DNA of 57,357 bases from Oceanobacillus indicireducens (GTDB lineage: Bacteria; Bacillota; Bacilli; Bacillales; Amphibacillaceae): the NCBI RefSeq assembly GCF_014647195.1, contig NZ_BMOS01000023.1, positions 1 to 57,357 on the forward strand, given 5' to 3'. The notes under the pieces were generated by a model. It saw nothing but the letters and a program-made list of their open reading frames with translations, did no database searches and was not told where the DNA came from. The position numbers and the translations under genes are program-made. Numbering within the stretch: position 1 is the stretch's first letter; every line of letters starts with the position of its first letter. Of the stretch, positions 45,451 through 53,646 are shown one piece after another.

Positions 45451-45490
45451 TTAACCCCTTCCTTTCTGCTCTTTCTTCACTAGAAAACAC

Positions 45491-45519
45491 AAAAAAGAGC
45501 TATTGCTACACAATAACTC
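45491..45519 (-). terminator. Terminator between toxin-antitoxin locus and acetyltransferase gene
   Basis: GAGxTATTG pairs with CAATAxCTC and the minus strand continues with six Us. It would stop leftward transcripts arriving from the toxin-antitoxin locus. Confidence 0.75.
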
Positions 45520-45546
45520 TGTCTTAGGAAACTTCATTCGTTCTTA

Positions 45547-45555
45547 TGATATACT
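45547..45555 (+). promoter_or_regulatory. Toxin promoter (extended -10)
   Basis: TGATATACT gives TG one base before TATACT, an extended -10. The -35 region is weak. It lies about 105 nt upstream of the toxin ATG, leaving a long structured leader as in known type I toxin mRNAs. Confidence 0.55.
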
Positions 45556-45659
45556 AAACTCATCAATAAACTGAGCTTCACATGAGGGGTTATGGTAGCA
45601 CTTGTCGTCTTGTCGATTCGTTTTCGGCGGGAGACTTCCCAAGTTGGGAGGTGTTGCCA

Positions 45660-45743
45660 ATGGCTTTTGAAAGCGTGTTAGCGCTAATGATATCCTTTGG
45701 GATGTTAATAGCGTTTATCATGTCCGAAAGCAATAAAAAATAA
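45660..45743 (+). CDS. Type I toxin, TxpA-like holin-like peptide
   Basis: A 27-residue peptide starts MAFESVLALMISFGML and continues as a single membrane segment with a basic SNKK end. This matches the putative holin-like toxin family (TxpA/BsrG relatives) that damages the cell membrane. The strong site GGGAGG at 45646-45651 is itself paired with CTTCCC at 45635-45640, which should limit translation. A convergent antisense RNA overlaps the 3' end. It is too short for normal gene calling. An almost unpaired copy of the antitoxin lies at 20259-20378. Confidence 0.85.
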   Translation: MAFESVLALMISFGMLIAFIMSESNKK

Positions 45744-45852
45744 TCCCTCATGATCTTAAGCGGGAAAGTGAGGGATTATTTTCCCAAGCTACCTACCCCT
45801 CTTGATGGGGTTTCAGTTTATTGTGACCGTAGATGTTACCAGCATCTGCGGT
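45738..45852 (-). ncRNA. Type I antitoxin RNA (RatA-like)
   Basis: Behind a minus-strand TATACT (45859-45864) lies an RNA of about 115 nt with a perfect-looking 5' hairpin (GACCGCAGATG with CATCTACGGTC), a second hairpin (CCCCATCAAGAGGGG) and a terminator stem AATAATCCCTCA/TGAGGGATTATT followed by Us at 45738. It runs against the 3' end of the toxin mRNA, overlapping the stop codon and terminator, as RatA does with txpA. The -35 is weak. Confidence 0.75.
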
Positions 45853-45950
45853 CTTTTTAGTATATGTCTTTCTATATAAAGTATACCCTAATTACAGCAT
45901 GAATATCAACTGTTTCACAAGTTTCTCTATTCTTTTCAGACATAAAAAAA

Positions 45951-46466
45951 TTAATTCAATCCAAGATAATCCCGCTTAAAAATATTCATCAAGACAGCAT
46001 TATGATAAATTCCATTAACAAAGTACGCTTCTTCTAACGTAGCAACATATTTATAGCCACATTTTTTATAAACATGCACGGCTTTTTCATTAACTTCATC
46101 CACATATAAAAATAATTTGTGTAGATTCAACACTTTAAATGCGTAATCAGATGCTAAATTTGTTGCCTTAGCTGCATAGCCATTTCCTTGAGCTGCGGGA
46201 TCAATCATAATCGCATATTCAGCATGACGATGGACAAAATCAATATCAAATAATTGAACAAGACCAAGTGCTTGTTCGCCGTTTGTTAAAATAAAGCTGC
46301 GCGTACTGCTATCTTGCTGCTCTTTTTCAAATATTTCTTTTAGTCGAGACTTTGAATAATAAGCTTCTTCAAACCAATAGGACATAATTGCGGGATCATT
46401 CACTAACTTGTGTAGAAAATGAATATCATCTTCTTCATATGCTCTTAATCTTAGTTGCTCTGCCAT
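45951..46466 (-). CDS. speG: Spermidine N-acetyltransferase (SpeG-like)
   Basis: The 171-residue GNAT protein closely follows SpeG: LRLRAYEEDDIHFLHKLVNDPAIMSYWFEEAY at the start, VHRHAEYAIMIDPAAQGNGYAAKATNLASDYAFKVLNLHKLFLYVDE near residue 75, and EAYFVNGIYHNAVLMNIF at the end. SpeG acetylates spermidine and spermine to relieve polyamine toxicity. It lies 4 nt after the 2-hydroxyacid dehydrogenase gene, so the two are probably cotranscribed. Confidence 0.9.
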   Translation of the reverse strand: MAEQLRLRAYEEDDIHFLHKLVNDPAIMSYWFEEAYYSKSRLKEIFEKEQQDSSTRSFILTNGEQALGLVQLFDIDFVHRHAEYAIMIDPAAQGNGYAAKATNLASDYAFKVLNLHKLFLYVDEVNEKAVHVYKKCGYKYVATLEEAYFVNGIYHNAVLMNIFKRDYLGLN

Positions 46467-46470
46467 TTTC

Positions 46471-47457
46471 TTACTCCTTCTTCCATACCTCTGGATTTAC
46501 AAGATTTCCTGGTTTTTCACCGTTCAATCCTGCTCTTAAATTTTCAGCTGCTAATGCTGCCATTTTATGTTCTGTTTCAGCCGTAGCCGACCCAATATGC
46601 GGTAATGTCACGACATTTTTCATTTTTAATAACTCGTTATCTGGATTTACTGGTTCTTGTACGTATACATCTAGCCCTGCCGCTGCTATCTCTTTATTTT
46701 TCAGCGCTTCAATCAAATCCGCTTCCACAACCGTACTTCCCCGGGATACATTAATAAAAATTGCGGATCGCTTCATTAATTGGAATTCTTTTTTGCCAAT
46801 CATCCCCCTTGTTTCATCCGTAAGAGGGGTAATAAGGCATATGTAATCGGAATTCCTAAGCAGACTCTCGAGATTCATGTATGTTGCATTAAACCGTTCC
46901 TCCGCATCTGGTTTCGGCGTGCGGCTATGATACAGTATATCCATATTAAACCCTAAATGAGCTCGTTGTGCAATAGCTTTACCAATCCGGCCCATCCCGA
47001 TAATTCCGAGCTTTTTATGATGAACATCCACGCCGAATAATTCTGTAGTAACAGCTTCTTTCCATTTTCCTTGTTTTACATATTGGTCGAGCTCGGGCAT
47101 TCTTCTCGCGGTTGAAAGCATTAAGCCCATTGCCATATCAGCTACAGTGTCTGTTAATACATCTGGCGTGTTCGTTCCCATGATGTTCCGCTTTGTTAAT
47201 TCTTCGGTATCTAGATTATTGTAACCGACAGACACATTACTAATGATTTTTAAATTCGGTGCTTTATCAAGGATGTCACTTTGACCAGGAAAACCTAGCC
47301 CAATAACCCCCTCGGTCTCTTGGAGGAATGATAAGAATTCAGGATTATCATGCGCATCACGTTCTTTAAATATTCGTACATCAAATTCTTCTTGTAATGC
47401 GCTAAGTACTGGTTCTTCAATTCGGTCATAAACGATTACCTTTTTCTTCATATGCAT
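46471..47457 (-). CDS. D-2-hydroxyacid dehydrogenase (glyoxylate/2-ketogluconate reductase type)
   Basis: The 328-residue enzyme reduces 2-keto acids with NAD(P)H. It has VSVGYNNLDTEELTKRNI near residue 80, the cofactor loop KLGIIGMGRIGKAIAQRA near residue 148, the Arg in INVSRGSTVVEADLIEAL near residue 235 and the catalytic His in VTLPHIGSATAET near residue 285. It lies beside, and divergent from, a gluconate-dehydrogenase-like operon, which makes 2-ketogluconate a reasonable substrate (inference). GGGGAGTG precedes the first ATG. Confidence 0.92.
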   Translation of the reverse strand: MHMKKKVIVYDRIEEPVLSALQEEFDVRIFKERDAHDNPEFLSFLQETEGVIGLGFPGQSDILDKAPNLKIISNVSVGYNNLDTEELTKRNIMGTNTPDVLTDTVADMAMGLMLSTARRMPELDQYVKQGKWKEAVTTELFGVDVHHKKLGIIGMGRIGKAIAQRAHLGFNMDILYHSRTPKPDAEERFNATYMNLESLLRNSDYICLITPLTDETRGMIGKKEFQLMKRSAIFINVSRGSTVVEADLIEALKNKEIAAAGLDVYVQEPVNPDNELLKMKNVVTLPHIGSATAETEHKMAALAAENLRAGLNGEKPGNLVNPEVWKKE

Positions 47458-47500
47458 TCACACTCCCCTTTTACAACTGAAAATAAAAATCTGATTGAAT

Positions 47501-47529
47501 AGGTGTATTTCTTGCGCAGAAATACACCT
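47501..47529. promoter_or_regulatory. Perfect 11-bp inverted repeat before the dehydrogenase gene
   Basis: AGGTGTATTTC (47501-47511) and GAAATACACCT (47519-47529) are exact complements around TTGCGCA. It lies 44 nt upstream of the dehydrogenase start. No U run follows in either direction, so it is more likely an operator or leader hairpin than a terminator. Confidence 0.5.
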
Positions 47530-47777
47530 GTTCTTCCGCTTTTTCTATTTACTTCACTTACTTCCTTATCTAATTTTATCCCATCCTTCTTGATTTGCAA
47601 GCAGGGGAGATTTATAAAATAATACTTCATAATTCATTCAAAAAATTTGGTTTAAAACGCTAGATTGTGGGTAGACTGATAACTAAGTAAATAGGACCAT
47701 TTTTCATTCTAATCTTCCGCACATTCCACTTGAAGGATTACCCAAATATAAGCAAGTCTTTAGTTTCATTTAGATTG

Positions 47778-47807
47778 TTAGACATTAAAGTTAGAAAAGC
47801 GTATAAT
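47778..47807 (+). promoter_or_regulatory. Promoter of the gluconate-dehydrogenase-like operon
   Basis: TTAGAC (47778-47783) and TATAAT (47802-47807) are 18 bp apart and about 55 nt upstream of the first gene. Confidence 0.72.
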
Positions 47808-47814
47808 ATTCAAC

Positions 47815-47835
47815 TGTACTGTTTTTTTTAGTACA
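47815..47835 (+). promoter_or_regulatory. Candidate operator at the start of the gluconate operon
   Basis: TGTACT and AGTACA flank nine bases (GTTTTTTTT) as a perfect 6-bp inverted repeat right at the predicted transcription start. The binding protein is unknown. Confidence 0.4.
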
Positions 47836-47862
47836 TATATCTAATTTTAAGGAGGTACTATC

Positions 47863-48636
47863 TTGGCTAATGAAAACTCTAATAATAAAAAAACAATGAA
47901 CCGCCGGATATTCATGAAAAATGCTGGGATATTCACTGGTGGTGTTGTAGGTGGATCTATCCTTGGGGGAATACTAACGAATCCGTTTCTAAAGGAGGAG
48001 TCAGAAACACCGCAAACCACAACAGAATCAGCAAGCGATTTCCAAGAAGCGCGCATGTTTTTCGATCGCTTTGAGGACTTTGTAATTCTGCGAGCAGCAG
48101 TTGAGCGTATCTACCCGGAAGATGACAATGGCCCAGGTGCAGTTGAGTTAGGTGTACCATATTTCATTGACAAGCAATTAGCAGGCTCATGGGGAACGAA
48201 CGCGAAAGAGTATATGCAAAATCCATTTAAGGTCAATGGTGATACGGATGATGATGAAGTGATGCGTTATGAAACACCTCTAAACAGAGGTCAAATCATT
48301 ATCGAAGGCCTAAGAAAATTGGATGTAGTAAGTGAAGATAAGTTCGATGATAAATTCAGTAACCTTGATGGCGAGCAACAAGACGAGATATTACAACTAT
48401 TTGATAATGGAGAGGTTGAACTGACTGGTGTAGGTTCACAACATTTCTTTAGTTTACTCCGAAAAATGACAATCGAAGGTGTATTTGCGGATCCTCTCTA
48501 TGGCGGAAATAAAAACATGGATGGCTGGAGAATGGTAGATTATCCAGGTCCACGTCCAGGCTTCATCGATATTATCGAGGAAGAAGAATTTGTCAAAATG
48601 GAACCAATGGGATTGAACGATTACCAACAATCATAA
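47863..48636 (+). CDS. Gluconate 2-dehydrogenase subunit 3 family protein (Tat substrate)
   Basis: The 257-residue protein starts with a twin-arginine signal: NRRIFMKN (Arg14-Arg15) and a glycine-rich hydrophobic core GIFTGGVVGGSILGGIL. The mature part has ERIYPEDDNGPGAVELGVPYFIDKQL near residue 85, typical of the small subunit of membrane-bound gluconate and related dehydrogenases. It is exported folded with its flavin partner encoded 27 nt downstream. TAAGGAGGTACT gives a strong start site; the start codon is TTG at 47863. Confidence 0.92.
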   Translation: MANENSNNKKTMNRRIFMKNAGIFTGGVVGGSILGGILTNPFLKEESETPQTTTESASDFQEARMFFDRFEDFVILRAAVERIYPEDDNGPGAVELGVPYFIDKQLAGSWGTNAKEYMQNPFKVNGDTDDDEVMRYETPLNRGQIIIEGLRKLDVVSEDKFDDKFSNLDGEQQDEILQLFDNGEVELTGVGSQHFFSLLRKMTIEGVFADPLYGGNKNMDGWRMVDYPGPRPGFIDIIEEEEFVKMEPMGLNDYQQS

Positions 48637-48663
48637 GTTTAAACACAACAGGAGGAAGATTTC

Positions 48664-50412
48664 ATGGCAATAAAACTGGATAAAGTAGACGTAGTTGTAG
48701 TTGGTACAGGTTGGTCAGGTGGTATTGTATCCGCCGAGCTTGCCAAAGCTGGCTATAAAGTCGTTGGACTAGAACGAGGAAAAGAAAAAACAGTCAACGA
48801 TTATCTTGGAAGTAAAGATGAACTCAGATTTACACAGCGTTATGATATGATGCAAGATTTATCAAAAGAAACCATTACTTCTCGTAGTGAAATGGATGAA
48901 GAAGCCCAGCCAGTCCGAACACAAGCTGAAATGATGGTTGGAAACGATGTAGGTGGAGGTAGTGCGCACTGGGCAGGCTGTACGTTCCGTAATAATCCAT
49001 TTGACTTTGAAGTGTATACGAAAACCGTTGAGAAATTCGGTAAAGATAAAATACCAGAAGGAATGACTTTGCAAGACTGGGGCATCACTTATGATGAATT
49101 TGAAAAGTACTATGACCGGTTTGAAAAAACAGCAGGAACATCAGGAGAAGAGGATCCACTCGGACCACCCCGTTCGAACCCTTATCCAAACCCGCCACTT
49201 AAAAGTTCACCGGCAATCAATTTATTTAAAGAGGCAGCAGAGAATCTCGGGTACCATCCATATATGATTCCTGCAGGTAACATGAGTGAAGCTTATGAAA
49301 ACCCAGATGGGGAAAAACTGAGCCAGTGCCAATTTTGTTCCTACTGCTCTCACTTCGGGTGTGATTTCGGGGCAAAATCGGATCCTGTTGTTACCGTTAT
49401 TCCAACAGCACAAAAAACAGGTAACTACGAGCTTCGTCCTCATTCCTATGCCCGTCGTGTGCTACATAATGGTAAAAAGGCTACTGGGATCATGTATGTA
49501 GATATGAAAACAGGACTTGAATACGAACAGCCCGCGGATGTAGTTGTTTTAGGTGGATTTACCTTTACAAATACACGCTTACTACTACTTTCCGAAATCG
49601 GCAAGCCTTATAATCCAAAAAAACGAGAAGGTGTAATTGGAAGAAACTTTGTCGGCCAATTTAATAATACTTTCCTCGGTGTTCGGGGCTTTTTCAATGA
49701 CAAGAAATTCAATATGTATGGTGGAGCAGGGGCTCTTGGCGCAACATTAAGAGACTTTACAGTAGAGCATATTGACCCTGAGGGTAAAAACTTCATACAT
49801 GGTGGACACCCGGAAATTAGACAGTATGGATTGGGTCCAATCCAAAGTCTAGCCGTACCAAGTGATACTCCTAGCTGGGGTGCAGAATTCAAGGACAACT
49901 CTGTCAAATATGCAAACAGTATGCTGCATGTTTGGTTTGTACCAGGAGTTATGCCATGGTGGCACAATTTTACAGACTTAGATCCGACCTATAAAGATGC
50001 ATTTGGTGATCCGTTACTACGTGTTACAAATAAATTAACAGATCAAGATATTAATATTGCGAAGTACGGTATCGAAGTAACTAGAAAGATCATGGAAGAA
50101 ATGGGTGCAGATATCATCGATGAAGATGAAGTTCCGGAAGAGTTCGACCATATCTACAGCGGTGGACATTATGCTGGCGGAGTTGCAATGGGTGCCGATC
50201 CAGAAACATCTGCTGTTAATAATTACTTGCAAATGTGGGATATGGAAAACCTATTTGTCACAGGTGGATCTGCATTTCCACACTTTTCCGATTATCACCC
50301 GACCGGAACAATCGGAGCTTTAGCTTATCGTGCCGCTGAAGGTGTAGAGAAATACCTCAAAAACGGAGGATTACTCGCTGAAAAGAAAACAAACACACAC
50401 AAAATGGCATAG
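48664..50412 (+). CDS. GMC family oxidoreductase (gluconate dehydrogenase-like flavoprotein)
   Basis: The 582-residue FAD enzyme oxidises a sugar or sugar acid outside the membrane. It has the FAD loop VVVVGTGWSGGIVSAELAKAGYKVVGLERG at its start, GNDVGGGSAHWAG near residue 97, a Cys-rich segment SQCQFCSYCSHFGCDFG near residue 222, and the C-terminal GGSAFPHFSDYHPTGTIGALAYRAAEGV with the conserved His. It lacks its own signal and should travel with the Tat-signal subunit. The usual cytochrome c subunit is not encoded here, so the electron acceptor is unclear. AGGAGGAAG precedes the ATG. Confidence 0.92.
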   Translation: MAIKLDKVDVVVVGTGWSGGIVSAELAKAGYKVVGLERGKEKTVNDYLGSKDELRFTQRYDMMQDLSKETITSRSEMDEEAQPVRTQAEMMVGNDVGGGSAHWAGCTFRNNPFDFEVYTKTVEKFGKDKIPEGMTLQDWGITYDEFEKYYDRFEKTAGTSGEEDPLGPPRSNPYPNPPLKSSPAINLFKEAAENLGYHPYMIPAGNMSEAYENPDGEKLSQCQFCSYCSHFGCDFGAKSDPVVTVIPTAQKTGNYELRPHSYARRVLHNGKKATGIMYVDMKTGLEYEQPADVVVLGGFTFTNTRLLLLSEIGKPYNPKKREGVIGRNFVGQFNNTFLGVRGFFNDKKFNMYGGAGALGATLRDFTVEHIDPEGKNFIHGGHPEIRQYGLGPIQSLAVPSDTPSWGAEFKDNSVKYANSMLHVWFVPGVMPWWHNFTDLDPTYKDAFGDPLLRVTNKLTDQDINIAKYGIEVTRKIMEEMGADIIDEDEVPEEFDHIYSGGHYAGGVAMGADPETSAVNNYLQMWDMENLFVTGGSAFPHFSDYHPTGTIGALAYRAAEGVEKYLKNGGLLAEKKTNTHKMA

Positions 50413-50433
50413 ACGAAAAGTAGGTGAATTGCT

Positions 50434-50655
50434 ATGGGGATAGCTAATATTGGAATTCCAGGTTTAATTCTTATTGTACTTCTAGCTTTGATTATTTTCG
50501 GTCCAAAAAAACTACCTGAAATCGGCAAGGCGGCCGGAGAAACACTCTCGGAGTTTAAAAATTCGGCTAATGAATTAGTTAGTGGGGACGAAAAGAAAGA
50601 CGAAGCTACGGATAATGTAGAAGAACCGGGAGAAGTGTCTGATAAACAATCTTAA
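50434..50655 (+). CDS. tatA: Twin-arginine translocase subunit TatA
   Basis: The 73-residue protein has the short TatA membrane helix ([24 protein letters not shown]), the [15 protein letters not shown] hinge and an amphipathic helix followed by an acidic tail. It lies 21 nt after the flavoprotein gene, so the export component is made with its probable substrate. No tatC is present in the window. A terminator follows. Confidence 0.95.
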   Translation: MGIANIGIPGLILIVLLALIIFGPKKLPEIGKAAGETLSEFKNSANELVSGDEKKDEATDNVEEPGEVSDKQS

Positions 50656-50666
50656 GTACTTGCATT

Positions 50667-50710
50667 AAAAAACACCTTCGAAATGGTATACACCATTCGA
50701 AGGTGTTTTT
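50667..50710. terminator. Bidirectional terminator after tatA
   Basis: AAAACACCTTCGAAxTGGT pairs with its complement ending CGAAGGTGTTTTT. The stem is flanked by As and Ts and serves tatA and the convergent SCO gene. Confidence 0.92.
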
Positions 50711-50739
50711 CACAGTTTAGGATCAATTGACGTTCCCTT

Positions 50740-51306
50740 CTATAATACCGTCTTTAAATCGTTAACCAGTAGGTCAAGTTCCGCCTCGCTCATGCCATCA
50801 TATTTTTTTACAATGTTCCCGTCAGGATCAATCAAGTAAAAGTAAATTCCATGTGCCCTTTGTCCCACTACTCCTTCTTCCAACACCGTTTTAAACGTAT
50901 TCTCTGATATTTCTTGAATCGTTTCAAAATCATAACCTGTTAAAAAGCTCCACGTTTCTAAATCTGCATCATACCCCTCGGCATATTCTTTCAAAACCTC
51001 CGGAGTATCGTGTGCTGGATCAACACTAAACGAGACGAATTGTGGGCTCAGACCATCCTCTTTCAATTTCTGTTGGACGGCCGCCATGTTAGCTGTTGTT
51101 CTTGGACAAACTATTCGACAATTCGTATACATGAAATTTGCTACCCACCACTCATCTTGAAGATCGTTCAAGTTTAATACTTCCTCATCTTGTGTTATAA
51201 ATTCAAAATCAACCATCGGTTCAGACATATTTGTTTCTATCTTGTCTCCGCAAGCTGCCAGGAAAACAAGTAATACAAAAAGCAATAAAAATTTCTTGAT
51301 TTTCAT
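50740..51306 (-). CDS. SCO1/SenC family lipoprotein
   Basis: The 188-residue protein is a membrane-anchored copper chaperone or thiol protein of the SCO family, normally for the CuA centre of cytochrome oxidase. It has a lipoprotein signal ending VFLAACG (Cys19), the copper motif YTNCRIVCP (CxxxC), and the conserved His in RAHGIYFYLIDPDG near residue 155. I start at the ATG 51304-51306; the open frame extends 11 codons upstream. It shares a 46-nt upstream element with the chromate transporter operon. Confidence 0.93.
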   Translation of the reverse strand: MKIKKFLLLFVLLVFLAACGDKIETNMSEPMVDFEFITQDEEVLNLNDLQDEWWVANFMYTNCRIVCPRTTANMAAVQQKLKEDGLSPQFVSFSVDPAHDTPEVLKEYAEGYDADLETWSFLTGYDFETIQEISENTFKTVLEEGVVGQRAHGIYFYLIDPDGNIVKKYDGMSEAELDLLVNDLKTVL

Positions 51307-51397
51307 CCTTACCCTTCTTTCGCCAGTTCTATATATCAATGGTTTCTTAGCTAAAATTAGTTTTCGTTGTCCCTAGGATTTTTAAAACTTAGCTCTG

Positions 51398-51443
51398 AAT
51401 ACTTCCTATTCAATCGTAACAAACTTCGCATATCTTTACGAAT
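51398..51443 (-). promoter_or_regulatory. Shared promoter element upstream of the SCO gene
   Basis: On the minus strand the element contains ATTCGTAAA, TTTGTTACGAT and ATAGGAAGTATT at exactly the spacing found at 52723-52768. TCGTAA and TTACGA form an inverted repeat 16 bp apart. It lies about 95 nt upstream of the SCO start. Confidence 0.7.
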
Positions 51444-51464
51444 TTAATTGAAACAGAAAAAAGT

Positions 51465-51501
51465 AAAAGACGAGAGAGAAAATGTTAATCTCACGTCTTT
51501 T
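51465..51501 (-). terminator. Terminator of the chromate transporter operon
   Basis: AAAAGACGTGAGA pairs with TCTCTCGTCTTTT (one mismatch), and the minus strand continues ACTTTTTTC. It lies 34 nt after the stop. Confidence 0.9.
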
Positions 51502-51534
51502 GCCAGAAATTCTAACAACTTCTCTTATAAATTA

Positions 51535-52065
51535 TTACCCAATTAACACTGCTCCATAAATAAGTGCTCCTAAAACAACTAACACAGGACTAATCCTAAA
51601 TCGCTCAAGCGCAAAAAAACTTAAGACAGCAATAATAACAGTATGATAGATCCCCGATGTCTCATAAGCATTCATGAAAAAGTTAAAGGTCATTACACCT
51701 AACAAAACAGCAATTGTCGGGCGAATATATTGTGTCAACCGCTTTACTTTCGGGGAGTCTTTAAATTTTAACAACAAACCAAGCAATGCAATCATTAAAA
51801 TCATCGAGGGTGCGACAGCTGCAAAGACACCAATAAAAGATCCTAACACACCACCCATTTCAAATCCGATGTAGCCTGAAAGCTTAGTCGCAATAGGACC
51901 TGGTAAACCATTCCCTAATGCCACCATTTCACTAAATTCGCTCACCGTAAACCATTCATATTTATGAACCACTTCATGTTCCAATAATGGTATGGTCGCT
52001 GGACCCCCACCATATCCTAATATATTCGCGATAAAGTTTGCTTTAAAAATTTCCCAGTATATCAA
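51535..52065 (-). CDS. Chromate transporter, second half-subunit
   Basis: The 176-residue protein is a short-chain CHR family member with five to six membrane segments and the motif GYGGGPATIPLLEHEVV near residue 18, followed by GNGLPGPIATKLSGYIG near residue 50. Short CHR proteins work in pairs; the partner is encoded directly upstream with a 4-nt overlap. Pairs export chromate in B. subtilis (YwrAB/ChrAB); other anions are possible. Confidence 0.93.
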   Translation of the reverse strand: MIYWEIFKANFIANILGYGGGPATIPLLEHEVVHKYEWFTVSEFSEMVALGNGLPGPIATKLSGYIGFEMGGVLGSFIGVFAAVAPSMILMIALLGLLLKFKDSPKVKRLTQYIRPTIAVLLGVMTFNFFMNAYETSGIYHTVIIAVLSFFALERFRISPVLVVLGALIYGAVLIG

Positions 52066-52631
52066 TTCCCATCAACTCGCCTTTCTTTTTTTTCTCTGGA
52101 AAGCAATGCGGAAATAATGAGAATCAATATTAAAATGGCCGGATGAATACCGAGCATTTGCATGACGACTAAACTGATAATCGTTAGCATCACAGTCGGC
52201 AACCACCCCATCAGTTTCTTGGAAAGCCTGAGAAAATCCCAGGCCAACACACCAATCATCACACCGGCAACAGGAATAACACCTTTGGCCATTCCTTGTA
52301 CCCATGGACGGTCCTTATAAGTATTTAAAACCGTTAACAATAAGATCATTAAAACTAATGTCGGTAAAATTGTCGCAAGGAGTGCATTCAACATTCCGCG
52401 CCACCGATCGATCTTCCAGCCGATATACCCGGCAATTTTCGTATTAATGGGGCCTGGCAATGTATTGGCAAGTGCTAATACATCTGCAAATTCTTCATCT
52501 GTCATCCATTCAAATTTCGTAACCACTTCCCTTTGCATCAGTGGAATGGCCGACAATCCACCACCATATCCGAGCATGCCTGCCCGAAAAAAAGCCATAA
52601 AAAGATCCCTCTGCCTCACCAAAGTTACCAC
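52062..52631 (-). CDS. Chromate transporter, first half-subunit
   Basis: The 189-residue short-chain CHR protein has GYGGGLSAIPLMQREVV near residue 21 and ANTLPGPINTKIAGYIGW near residue 53. The start used is GTG 52629-52631 behind AGAAGGATA; an ATG eleven codons further in, behind AGAGGGAT, is a possible alternative. With the downstream half it forms a two-gene operon headed by the promoter element at 52723-52768 that it shares with the SCO gene. Confidence 0.92.
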   Translation of the reverse strand: MVTLVRQRDLFMAFFRAGMLGYGGGLSAIPLMQREVVTKFEWMTDEEFADVLALANTLPGPINTKIAGYIGWKIDRWRGMLNALLATILPTLVLMILLLTVLNTYKDRPWVQGMAKGVIPVAGVMIGVLAWDFLRLSKKLMGWLPTVMLTIISLVVMQMLGIHPAILILILIISALLSREKKERRVDGN

Positions 52632-52722
52632 TATCCTTCTACCTTTTTTAACTTTTCAAGCCATCTAAACATAAAGCCACTCACAAGCATCCGTAGCGAA
52701 CCATATAACTGAAAATATCACA

Positions 52723-52768
52723 AATACTTCCTATATGATCGTAACAAATATTGAACATTTTTACGAAT
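52723..52768 (-). promoter_or_regulatory. Shared promoter element upstream of the chromate operon
   Basis: The same 46-nt layout as 51398-51443: ATTCGTAAA, TTTGTTACGAT and ATAGGAAGTATT, with the TCGTAA/TTACGA inverted repeat. It lies about 92 nt upstream of the first gene. The rest of the gap 52632-52944 contains no gene I can support. Confidence 0.7.
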
Positions 52769-52944
52769 AGATGGAGGTTCTAATTTCTAATTACACAGGT
52801 GCGAAAGGATAAAATAACAGGGATAATTTTAGCCAGGTTATCCTTCAGGGTGGTAGCTGGAGGACTTTTTTGCGGCAGAAAGTTAATTCATTTACAAGAG
52901 AGTGCTGATATGCCTAGCTTTAACACTTAATCCGGATTTTTAAT

Positions 52945-53646
52945 TTATTCCTTTTTCCAAAGTACTATTCCAGTTACAGTCATCCATAACCAGACGGAAC
53001 CATAGAGAAATCTTTGCAACAGCCCGCCCGGTAGATCATTAAATAGGGGCTGAAAGAATATCAGGATAAGACTGACGGTTGACAGAAACACACAGAAGAA
53101 GGTCCATTTTGATAATGTCGGCATAACCGTTTTGATTGCAACCCCGATTAAAATCAAAGCAGGTATTTGAACAAACATTCCCGGTAATGAAGCAAATGTA
53201 TGAATCAGAAAATTTAAGTCGGCGGGAAAAATACCTGAGATCGCATAACTAAGCCCGAATATGACGAGTAAGACTGTTGCTGCTCTTATACCTCGTTTAT
53301 TTGGCCAACATTGCTGCAAGAAAATAGCACCGGCAAATGTAACAATTCCGGTAAGCGTAAAAGTCCAATTCATTAACGAATGATAAGGGGAACAAATTTC
53401 ATAAGTTGCAAGTTCATATGTCCCTGTTCCACAAGAAGTGACACCTAGATCACTCATCGGCTGTCTCAACAAATTATACGGTGCTTCAGCAGCCCGGATA
53501 ACAATGTATTCCATAAAGAAATATGCACTTAATGATACCCAGGATACCATGCCGATTCTTTTTGTAATTTCATGATACTTTCGTAACAAAAGAGCTGCAC
53601 TTAAACCGATAACAGTCAACAATCCCATGAATACATATGAAATCAT
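52945..53646 (-). CDS. DUF998 domain membrane protein
   Basis: The 233-residue protein has six hydrophobic segments and the DUF998 layout: RQPMSDLGVTSCGTGTYEL near residue 72 (family motif SDLG), and FGLSYAISGIFPADLNFLIHTFASLPGMF near residue 140. Function unknown. A weak site, TAAGGAGATG, precedes the ATG. It stands alone on the minus strand. Confidence 0.85.
   Translation of the reverse strand: MISYVFMGLLTVIGLSAALLLRKYHEITKRIGMVSWVSLSAYFFMEYIVIRAAEAPYNLLRQPMSDLGVTSCGTGTYELATYEICSPYHSLMNWTFTLTGIVTFAGAIFLQQCWPNKRGIRAATVLLVIFGLSYAISGIFPADLNFLIHTFASLPGMFVQIPALILIGVAIKTVMPTLSKWTFFCVFLSTVSLILIFFQPLFNDLPGGLLQRFLYGSVWLWMTVTGIVLWKKE

Noticed and set aside
44176-47460. Genomic island or prophage suggested by toxin-antitoxin and broken genes
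   Set aside because: No integrase, phage gene, tRNA or attachment repeat was found.
47448-47630. 60-codon frame between dehydrogenase and gluconate operon
   Set aside because: It reads through the perfect inverted repeat at 47501-47529 and has no ribosome site or recognisable domain.
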